Shown in pieces: positions 1 to 5,483 of a DNA stretch of 9,287 bases (positions within the stretch are counted from its first letter, which is position 1; the number at the start of each line of letters is the position of its first letter). The notes beneath the pieces are model-generated. The model worked only from the letters and a program-made list of their open reading frames with translations. It searched no databases and was not told the origin of the DNA. The DNA is from Atribacterota bacterium (GTDB lineage Bacteria; Atribacterota; Phoenicimicrobiia; Phoenicimicrobiales; Phoenicimicrobiaceae): NCBI GenBank assembly GCA_030666935.1, contig DAOUWX010000057.1, positions 1 to 9,287 of the forward strand, written 5' to 3'. Both the position numbers and the translations under genes were made by a program.

Positions 1-53
1 AAAAAAGAGCGAATTACTTCAACTCACAACGGATTTCCCGCTCTAATATAAAT

Positions 54-59
54 TATAAT
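54..59 (+). promoter_or_regulatory. Possible -10 element before the RDD gene
   Basis: A perfect TATAAT lies in an AT-rich stretch about 55 bases before the RDD start codon. No convincing -35 hexamer is found 16 to 18 bases upstream (the bases there read GGATTT), so this may be chance in AT-rich DNA. Bases 1-53 hold no gene that I can support. Confidence 0.25.
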
Positions 60-113
60 ATTATATAAAAAAAACAAGCATTTCGAAGTTTTTATCCGCA
101 GGAGAATTTTATT

Positions 114-644
114 ATGCAAACACAAGTCTATCCCTGGAGAAGATACTGGGCGAGAATATTTGACATCACCTTTATAATGCCCATCTACATATTTATAATA
201 GCCCTATTTTCTCCTGGCCTTAATCATACAATAACCCTAATGGATAATTTTATCGGCGGTATACTACTATTGCTATTTTACCTGATATTTTTCGAACCGA
301 TGATGCTCTCCTCATTCGGTACTACTCCCGGAAAATCCTTACTGGGAATAAAGATACGTGATCTATCCCGAAAAAAGATTTCTTATGCTATAGGAATGAA
401 AAGAGGATTTCTTCTCTGGATAAATGGCATGGGATTGGGAATTCCCTTTATCGCATTTTTTACTATGATATTTGCTTACAGTAAATTAAAGAGAAAGGGA
501 ATAACCAGCTGGGATGAAAGATGCGGAATCAGCGTAATCCACGGCTGGCTAAATATTTTCAGAGTCATTTTATTTATAATCATATTTATTTTTTGCTCAT
601 CTATATGGGTCGGGTTTATGAGCAATTTTCCCCTTCTCCCTTAA
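114..644 (+). CDS. RDD family integral membrane protein
   Basis: This encodes a 176-residue protein with the hallmarks of the RDD family, small multi-helix inner-membrane proteins whose individual roles are mostly unknown; some are implicated in ion or compatible-solute transport. The N-terminal signature is visible as R10, A13-R14 and D17 just before the first hydrophobic helix (about 17-36). A second helix lies at about 44-62, followed by the typical G-T-T-P-G-K...G-I-K-I-R-D block at 69-83. Further hydrophobic stretches lie at about 97-122 and 148-168, with the family's W-D-E-R-C-G block at 133-138 between them. The length is normal for the family. The start is supported by AGGAG at 100-104, nine bases before the ATG. 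The stop codon and the last few residues (F-P-L-L-P) fall inside a hairpin repeat, so the native C-terminus may have been altered by that repeat. The substrate cannot be read from the sequence. Confidence 0.85.
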   Translation: MQTQVYPWRRYWARIFDITFIMPIYIFIIALFSPGLNHTITLMDNFIGGILLLLFYLIFFEPMMLSSFGTTPGKSLLGIKIRDLSRKKISYAIGMKRGFLLWINGMGLGIPFIAFFTMIFAYSKLKRKGITSWDERCGISVIHGWLNIFRVILFIIIFIFCSSIWVGFMSNFPLLP

Positions 645-660
645 GAGAAGAGGATTAATA
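630..660. repeat. Hairpin repeat copy A, overlapping the RDD stop codon
   Basis: CTTCTC (633-638) pairs with GAGAAG (645-650) around the loop CCTTAA, followed by the tail AGGATTAATA. The layout of pyrimidine arm, TTAA/TTGA loop, purine arm and AGGAxTAA tail matches copies B and C downstream. The RDD stop codon (642-644) lies in the loop. Confidence 0.55.
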
Positions 661-663
661 CCT

Positions 664-700
664 TCACTTCTTTCCTCCCTTTTGAGGCGAAAGGACTAAA
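664..700. repeat. Hairpin repeat copy B (degenerate)
   Basis: The pyrimidine run CTTTCCTCCC (670-679), a TTTTGA loop and the purine arm GGCGAAAG end in the tail AGGACTAAA. The outer five base pairs (CTTTC with GAAAG) are intact, while the inner stem is mismatched. It has the same architecture as its neighbours and looks like a decayed copy. Confidence 0.5.
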
Positions 701-708
701 ACAAAATA

Positions 709-750
709 TCTCCTCCCCCTTGAGGGGGGAGGACTAAGGTGGGGGTGATT
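709..750. repeat. Hairpin repeat copy C (best preserved), possible transcript terminator
   Basis: TCCTCCCCC (711-719) is perfectly complementary to GGGGGAGGA (725-733) across a five-base loop, followed by CTAAGGTGGGGGTGA. It is much more GC-rich than its surroundings. The stem could end or protect the RDD transcript. However, the U-rich stretch expected of an intrinsic terminator does not directly follow (TTTT comes only after GGGGGTGA), so I call it a repeat first. From memory, C-rich TTGA G-rich AGGA-TAAGG elements of this kind occur as dispersed repeats in several uncultivated bacterial lineages. Confidence 0.6.
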
Positions 751-986
751 TTAAAGCCTAATTTTATTTATTGTTCCATAATATGAAAAAAAAATGAAAA
801 AAAAGAAGGATATTTAAAACTAATGTTGAATATATATAAGGGTGTAGTTTTTCAATCTTATAAAATCAGGAGGGACATTCTTCTTTTATTTCCCCACATT
901 TATACTGGGTAAAAAGTAAAGTCCGTCCTCCTTTTAACTTCCAACCCGTAACTTACAACTATTAAAATAAAAGGTTACATTCAAAT
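751..986. other. Intergenic leader of the nuclease gene
   Basis: This stretch has no ORF that I can support. It is A-rich at first (oligo-A runs at about 785-807). A TATAAA at 859-864 could be a -10 element, but no -35 is convincing. An AGGAGGGAC at 868-876 is nearly complementary to GTCCTCCT at 925-932, which could form an imperfect stem with a roughly 50-base loop. No start codon lies suitably behind that AGGAGG. I see nothing else definite. Confidence 0.4.
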
Positions 987-1793
987 ATGCGCTATTTAAA
1001 AAGAAATACTAAGCTTAGTATTCTCGCATTTTTAATCATTGTCCTTTCTGTAACTATATCTATTTCCACCCTTGCCAAAACCGAAGTCTACTTCTCTCTA
1101 TACGATAATCCTCAAAAAGAAATCATTAGAAATATTAATCAGGCCGAAGCCTTCATTAATATAGCCATGTATATCTTTACCGATAAAGAAATCGCCCTTC
1201 CTCTCGTAAAAGCCCAAGAGCGAGGTGTAAAGGTAAGGCTCTATCTGGATAAAGACCAGGTTGATTACCAATACAGTCAATCCCGTTTCCTGGTGCAAAA
1301 GGGGATTAAAACAAGAATCAGTACGAACAATTATATAATGCATAACAAATTTGCTATTATCGATAACCGTATACTACTTACCGGTTCTTACAATTGGACC
1401 TTTTCCGCCGATAACCGAAATGATGAAAATCTGATGGTAATAGATGATCTGGAAATCATTGAAATATTTCAGAATCAATTTGTAAACCTATGGACCAATA
1501 AATACAGTCTGGAAAGAACCCGACAATTATATCAAATAACAAAAGTAGATTTCTTGCCCGCTTCTCTTACTTCCGCAAAACCAGAAAATAAAGTTATAAA
1601 TATCAACACCGCATCCCAGGATGAACTTATAAATATATTACAAATAAGTGAACCACTCGCCCGGAAAATAATTGCCTTAAGAGAAAAACTTGGTGGATTC
1701 AAAGACCCCAAAGACCTCCTACAACTACCGGAAATTACCAACCTCGAATTGGAAGAATGGAAAGAAGAGGGGATGATAATCACTACTCAGTAA
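987..1793 (+). CDS. Exported phospholipase D-type nuclease with C-terminal helix-hairpin-helix domain
   Basis: This encodes a 268-residue protein. Residues 1-30 form a signal peptide or membrane anchor: basic start R-Y-L-K-R, a hydrophobic core of about residues 10-26, and a possible cleavage after A30. Residues 35-165 are a PLD-like domain with one complete HKD motif: H119-x-K121-x4-D126-x6-G133-S134, followed by N136. A single HKD indicates a Nuc-type enzyme that forms its active site as a dimer and hydrolyses phosphodiesters through a histidine intermediate. Residues 206-265 begin I-N-T-A-S and continue L-A-x-K-I-I-A-L-R-E...G-G-F-x-x-x-x-D-L, the ComEA-type HhH DNA-binding fold. The combination points to binding and cleavage of DNA outside the cytoplasm, perhaps for DNA uptake or nutrient scavenging. 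It could instead be lipid-directed, but the HhH domain argues for DNA. The start has only a weak AAAGG (970-974) about 12 bases upstream. Codon use is richer in G and C than in the genes further right. Confidence 0.88.
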   Translation: MRYLKRNTKLSILAFLIIVLSVTISISTLAKTEVYFSLYDNPQKEIIRNINQAEAFINIAMYIFTDKEIALPLVKAQERGVKVRLYLDKDQVDYQYSQSRFLVQKGIKTRISTNNYIMHNKFAIIDNRILLTGSYNWTFSADNRNDENLMVIDDLEIIEIFQNQFVNLWTNKYSLERTRQLYQITKVDFLPASLTSAKPENKVININTASQDELINILQISEPLARKIIALREKLGGFKDPKDLLQLPEITNLELEEWKEEGMIITTQ

Positions 1794-1846
1794 ATAATAG
1801 TACATTATACAAAATAAAAACATGATATTTTTTCTAAGTTTCTCAG

Positions 1847-1861
1847 TTTCAATTATTGAAA
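1847..1861. promoter_or_regulatory. Short perfect palindrome upstream of the AbiEi-like gene
   Basis: TTTCAAT (1847-1853) and ATTGAAA (1855-1861) are perfect inverted arms around one base. AbiEi-type antitoxins are known to bind inverted repeats in their own promoters, so this is a candidate autoregulatory operator. The arms are short and AT-rich, so chance is possible. A ten-base direct repeat, ATGATATTTT, flanks the area at 1822-1831 and 1872-1881. Confidence 0.3.
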
Positions 1862-1882
1862 TCTAAAAACAATGATATTTTA

Positions 1883-1911
1883 TTGCATGATGAGTCTCAA
1901 TGTGATACATT
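1883..1911 (+). promoter_or_regulatory. Possible promoter of the AbiEi-like gene
   Basis: TTGCAT (1883-1888) and TACATT (1906-1911) are separated by 17 bases, the ideal spacing for a housekeeping sigma factor. Both hexamers are imperfect. The position, about 36 bases before the start codon, is reasonable. Confidence 0.3.
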
Positions 1912-1946
1912 AAAGAGGACAAACGAAGGGAGCATTATGTAAAAAA

Positions 1947-2708
1947 ATGAGAAGAATTGATTTATTAAATCCTTTGGCAAAAAAAGGAAATACTTTTACT
2001 TTTGTTGATGCCTTAAAAATAAGTAATCTATCTACAAAAAGCGTACAAAAGGTATTATATAGGTTACAGCAAAGAGGTGCAATTGAGCGTATAGAAAAAG
2101 GAAAATATCTAATCATTCCTCTTGGGGCTGAAAAAGGAAAATACACTTTGCATGAATTTGTAATAGGCTCTTTGCTGGTAGAACCCTATAGTATTGCTTA
2201 CTGGAGCGCCCTTAATTATTATGGCTTAACTGAGCAAATTCCCACTACTGTTTTTATCCAAACAATTACCAGAAAATTTAATACTAATCCTAAAGTTTTT
2301 GGAGTGCAATATAAAATAACTAAAGTGAAAAAAGAGAAAGTGTTTGGAATTAGAAAAGAATGGATAGAGGAAACCCAAATAAATATTACAGACAAAGAAA
2401 AAACTATTATCGATTGCCTGGATAAACCGCAATATTGCGGTGGGATAATTGAGGTAGCCAAAGCTTTAAAAAATAATAAATTTGATCGAAAAAAACTCGA
2501 AAATTATGCTCAGCGCATCGGAAACTCTGGAGTATTAAGAAGATTAGGTTATCTATGTGAGCTATTAAATATAAAAATAAAACTTCCCAAATTAAATATC
2601 AGAAATTATCTTTTACTCGATCCAACTATGCCAGAAAAAGGTCCGAAAAGCGCTAAGTGGAGACTAATTATAAATCTTGATGAAAAGATATTAGGAGAGC
2701 TCGAATGA
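1947..2708 (+). CDS. AbiEi-like antitoxin / winged-helix transcriptional regulator
   Basis: This encodes a 253-residue, probably cytoplasmic protein of the AbiEi antitoxin-like group (type IV toxin-antitoxin). Residues 1-55 form a winged helix-turn-helix: helices around F-V-D-A-L-K-I-S-N-L-S and S-V-Q-K-V-L-Y-R-L-Q-Q-R-G, then the wing I-E-R-I-E-K-G-K-Y-L-I-I-P. The central part carries the family's S-I-A-Y-W-S-A-L-N-Y-Y-G-L block followed by P-T-T-V-F-I-Q-T. The rest includes the conserved T-D-K-E-K-T-I-I-D-C-L stretch. In classic systems AbiEi represses its own promoter and counteracts the nucleotidyltransferase toxin AbiEii. No AbiEii gene follows here, only a 40-codon ORF overlapping the stop. 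Upstream, GGGAG (1928-1932) lies closer to an ATG-TAA start-stop at 1937-1942 than to the chosen ATG 14 bases away, so initiation may be weak. It could act as a free-standing regulator of the restriction operon. Family assignment is good; the role is inferred. Confidence 0.75.
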   Translation: MRRIDLLNPLAKKGNTFTFVDALKISNLSTKSVQKVLYRLQQRGAIERIEKGKYLIIPLGAEKGKYTLHEFVIGSLLVEPYSIAYWSALNYYGLTEQIPTTVFIQTITRKFNTNPKVFGVQYKITKVKKEKVFGIRKEWIEETQINITDKEKTIIDCLDKPQYCGGIIEVAKALKNNKFDRKKLENYAQRIGNSGVLRRLGYLCELLNIKIKLPKLNIRNYLLLDPTMPEKGPKSAKWRLIINLDEKILGELE

Positions 2709-2827
2709 CTCGCTCTTTAATTTATTCTTTAAGAAATTTTAATTCGAAAATTCTATACCAGCACGTGGCATTTTTATTTAAAATTTATACCGTTTGTAAA
2801 GAAAGTTTACCTTTATTTAATAAATAA
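2705..2827 (+). CDS. 40-codon ORF coupled to the AbiEi-like gene; small protein or toxin-gene remnant
   Basis: The ATG overlaps the stop of the AbiEi-like gene as ATGA, the arrangement usual for translationally coupled antitoxin-toxin pairs. AGGAG (2693-2697) lies seven bases upstream, a better ribosome binding site than the upstream gene has. The 40-residue product starts M-T-R-S-L-I-Y-S-L-R-N-F. It is hydrophobic and basic and shows no AbiEii nucleotidyltransferase motif (no G-S-x-D-x-D). It ends inside a perfect palindrome at 2810-2830. Either a real small protein is made, or this is the start of a lost downstream gene whose body was deleted. I do not recognise it. Confidence 0.35.
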   Translation: MTRSLIYSLRNFNSKILYQHVAFLFKIYTVCKESLPLFNK

Positions 2828-2830
2828 AGG
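2810..2830. promoter_or_regulatory. Perfect 10-bp-arm palindrome
   Basis: CCTTTATTTA (2810-2819) and TAAATAAAGG (2821-2830) are exact inverted arms around one base. They are nested inside a second pair of arms, AGTTTAC (2804-2810) and GTAAACT (2843-2849). This may be an operator, or a hairpin ending transcription of the AbiEi-like gene. No T-run follows, which favours a protein-binding site. Confidence 0.45.
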
Positions 2831-2837
2831 AAATATT

Positions 2838-2908
2838 TATTTGTAAACTATAATGCAAATAAAAGTTAAACCCTAATTTTCAATATGTTACAAATATTTT
2901 ATTTGTAA
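2838..2908. promoter_or_regulatory. Cluster of TATTTGTAA sites, probable operator of the mod-res operon
   Basis: The nine-base word TATTTGTAA occurs at 2838-2846 and 2900-2908 on the + strand, and as TTACAAATA at 2888-2896. The last two form a perfect inverted repeat separated by three bases. The core TTTGTAA also occurs at 2793-2799, and a near match (GTTGTAA) at 2935-2941. A TATAAT at 2849-2854 lies directly beside the first copy and could be a -10 element that a bound repressor would cover. The spacing to the mod start (about 85 bases) suits an operator. Confidence 0.45.
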
Positions 2909-2993
2909 TTAAGAACGAAATAAAATTAATACAAGTTGTAAATAATTGTTTTAAGAGGTATCTATAAATACTTTTTAATGGAGAGGTAAAATT
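2909..2993 (+). promoter_or_regulatory. Leader and ribosome binding site of mod
   Basis: GGAGAGGT (2980-2987) sits six bases before the mod ATG and fixes that start. A TATAAA at 2963-2968 could be a second -10 element, but no -35 lies at good spacing. Across the whole gap 2828-2993 I see no further gene. Confidence 0.5.
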
Positions 2994-5483
2994 ATGACTA
3001 AAGAACAAAAATTTTATGATACTTTAAAAGATATTTTTATTGGCGCGAAAGTGGAAGGGGAATCTGGTTATATTAACTTGATGAGGATTAAATCAAGATA
3101 TTATGAAAAAGGTGTTTTTCCAAAATTGCAAGAGGATATTAATAAAGCATTGAAGCCATTCCCCAATTTTAGAGAAGAACTTTTTGAAAAACTTTATACT
3201 TTCTTTCAACGTTATTTTTCCGAAAGCGGTTCAATTTATTTTAGATACACTCCCCTTCATCAAAATATTTATGAGAAAGTCTATACTGACGATAAGGATG
3301 TAATGCTCTTCTGGAAAACCCATATGCTTTATTATGTTAAAACTGACCGATTGTTTAAAAATCTGAAAGTAGAAGTAGATAATTTTAATTTCTTCTTTGA
3401 TGTATCTGACCTAGAATATAAAAGAGCGAATGAAAAGAAAGAGATTGTTTATGAATTTAAAAATAAAAGAGAAGACGGAACCATCGTTTTTAATGTTTAT
3501 TATTCCGAAAGGGGGAAGAAGACTAAAATAATTGATATTCTAAGAGCCCTAAAAAAAGAAGAAGTAAACATAAATGAAGATATTTTAGAAAAAGCTTTTA
3601 AAGTTTTTAAGAAACAGAATGAAGTAGATTATTTTATCAACAAAGATGCAAAAACATTTTTAAGAGAACAGTTTGATATCTGGTTTTATCAATATGTTTT
3701 TTCAGGGGAGAGCGAATGGTCAGAAGAGAGAATTAAACAATTACAAATTTTAAAAGACATTGCCTTTAAAATAATTGGTTTTATCTCACAATTCGAAGAT
3801 GAATTAATAAAGATATGGAATAAACTTAAATTTGCCTTGAATTCTAATTATGTAATTACTTTAGATAGAATAGCAGACAAAAATATTGAATTAGTAGAAA
3901 AGATTTTAAATCATAATAATATTGATAAACAAATCAAAGAGTGGGAAGAATTGAGGATTATCAGTGAGAATTTTAAGAAAACTAATATTATTGAAAATAA
4001 TTTAATGGGCAGGCAATTAAATAAGAAATATAAACATCTACCCATTGACACGAAATATTTCAAAGACTTAGAGATAGAGATTCTGGGATTATTTGATGAT
4101 TTAGATAATCAGTTAGACGGCTGGTTAATAAAGAGTGAAAACTACCAGGCATTAAATACAATTTTACCTAAGTTTAAAGAAAGGGTGCAGACAATTTATA
4201 TTGATCCGCCTTTTAATAAAGAATCAGATGCCGATTATTTTTATTCAGTAAAATATAAAGATGCTTCCTGGATAACTTTACTTGAAAATAGATTACAATT
4301 AGCAAAAAATATTTTAAATCCCAAAGGAAGTATTTTTGTAAGATGTGATTACAATGGGAATATGTATGTAAGACTCTTATTGAACAATGTTTTTGAGAAT
4401 AATAATTTTAGGAATGAGATTGTAGTTAATAAATCTATTCGTATAAAAACAGAAGGCAATAAATATCCATCTTGGCATGATTCATTTCTTTTCTACTCAA
4501 AGAGTTTCGAGAATGCCTATTTCAAGCATATTACTAAAGAAAGAGAAAAGGAGGAGTGGAGATCTATCGATACCGAAGGAGAGTCATGGGGCTTTATTCC
4601 AGAGAATTTACTTCATTTATTTTCAGCAGAGAATATTAAGCATGATGAAGAAGGAAGGGCAATTTCCAGAGCGAGAATAATTTTACGACAAGAGATATTG
4701 CCAAGAAATGGGAGAAGATTCCCTTCTCAAGAAACTATTAATGAATTAGAGAAACAAAACAGAATAAGATTAAGTGCAAATGGCAATCCTCAAATGTTAA
4801 AGCCAGCAAAAATTTACTTAACAGATAATTGGTCCGATATTTATGGTTACTCAAGCAACTGGAACTTCCAAACAGAAAATTCAGAAACTGTTTTAAAACG
4901 CATCATAGAATCTACTTCTAATGAATACAATTTAATAATGGATTTCTTCTTAGGAAGTGGTACAACTACTGCAGTAGCCCATAAATTGAAGAGAAAATGG
5001 ATTGGTGTAGAAATGGGAGAGCATTTTTACGATGTAATTCTTCCCCGGATGAAAAAGGTTTTAGCTTATGATAAAAGGGGTATATCCAAAGAAAAAGATG
5101 TTAAAGAAAAATATAGCCCTCAAAATGCCGGTGGCTTTTTCAAATACTATGAACTTGAACAATATGAAGATACTTTAAGAAAGGTAAAATACGAAGATTC
5201 AGATTTGTTCAATAATCCTTATATTGACCCATACAATCAATATGTATTTATGAGAGACCCAAAGATGCTTGAGGTCTTGGAAATAGATTATAAAAATAAT
5301 AAAGTAAAAGTAGATTTATCCAAACTTTACAAAAATATTGATATCCCAGAAACACTTTCCAATTTTCTCGGTAAATGGATTAAAAAAATAACTCCTGCTT
5401 ATGTAGAATTTGAAGATGGGGAAAAGATAAATATCAAAGATTTAGATTATAAAATTATCAAAGATTTAATCTGGTGGAAATAA
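2994..5483 (+). CDS. mod: Type III-like DNA adenine methyltransferase (Mod subunit, extended form)
   Basis: This encodes an 829-residue enzyme expected to transfer a methyl group from S-adenosylmethionine to the N6 of adenine in the recognition site, and to give Res its specificity. The catalytic motif IV reads Y-I-D-P-P-F-N, with D404-P405-P406-F407. The AdoMet-binding motif I reads D-F-F-L-G-S-G-T-T at 650-658, followed by A-V-A-H-K-L and W-I-G-V-E. Motif IV before motif I gives the beta-class order of type III Mod proteins. The roughly 240 residues between them should hold the target recognition domain. About 400 residues precede motif IV, far more than in compact enzymes such as EcoP1I Mod. 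This N-terminal region is mostly helical and charged, with blocks such as F-F-F-D-V-S-D-L-E and F-L-R-E-Q-F-D-I-W-F-Y-Q-Y that I associate with a longer COG2189-type subfamily. A 140-residue tail follows the methyltransferase fold. It is first in an operon with res. The recognition sequence cannot be predicted. Confidence 0.9.
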   Translation: MTKEQKFYDTLKDIFIGAKVEGESGYINLMRIKSRYYEKGVFPKLQEDINKALKPFPNFREELFEKLYTFFQRYFSESGSIYFRYTPLHQNIYEKVYTDDKDVMLFWKTHMLYYVKTDRLFKNLKVEVDNFNFFFDVSDLEYKRANEKKEIVYEFKNKREDGTIVFNVYYSERGKKTKIIDILRALKKEEVNINEDILEKAFKVFKKQNEVDYFINKDAKTFLREQFDIWFYQYVFSGESEWSEERIKQLQILKDIAFKIIGFISQFEDELIKIWNKLKFALNSNYVITLDRIADKNIELVEKILNHNNIDKQIKEWEELRIISENFKKTNIIENNLMGRQLNKKYKHLPIDTKYFKDLEIEILGLFDDLDNQLDGWLIKSENYQALNTILPKFKERVQTIYIDPPFNKESDADYFYSVKYKDASWITLLENRLQLAKNILNPKGSIFVRCDYNGNMYVRLLLNNVFENNNFRNEIVVNKSIRIKTEGNKYPSWHDSFLFYSKSFENAYFKHITKEREKEEWRSIDTEGESWGFIPENLLHLFSAENIKHDEEGRAISRARIILRQEILPRNGRRFPSQETINELEKQNRIRLSANGNPQMLKPAKIYLTDNWSDIYGYSSNWNFQTENSETVLKRIIESTSNEYNLIMDFFLGSGTTTAVAHKLKRKWIGVEMGEHFYDVILPRMKKVLAYDKRGISKEKDVKEKYSPQNAGGFFKYYELEQYEDTLRKVKYEDSDLFNNPYIDPYNQYVFMRDPKMLEVLEIDYKNNKVKVDLSKLYKNIDIPETLSNFLGKWIKKITPAYVEFEDGEKINIKDLDYKIIKDLIWWK

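Noticed and set aside
709..750. Classical rho-independent terminator
   Set aside because: The stem is strong but is followed by CTAAGGTGGGGGTGA rather than a T-run, and similar copies lie next to it, so a repeat family explains it better.
630..750. CRISPR-like array from the three stacked repeats
   Set aside because: The copies are degenerate hairpins of differing sequence without unique spacers of constant length, and no cas genes are present.
868..932. Structured RNA or riboswitch in the leader of the nuclease gene
   Set aside because: AGGAGGGAC and GTCCTCCT can pair only imperfectly across a long loop, and no conserved riboswitch core is recognisable.
1098..2461. Several 68- to 83-codon ORFs on the - strand opposite the nuclease and AbiEi-like genes
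   Set aside because: They are antisense to genes with clear family motifs, and their products look like reverse-frame artefacts with no domains.
4477..4680. 67-codon ORF on the + strand inside mod
   Set aside because: It lies in another frame of a well-supported methyltransferase gene, has no ribosome binding site of note and shows no recognisable domain; a shadow ORF.
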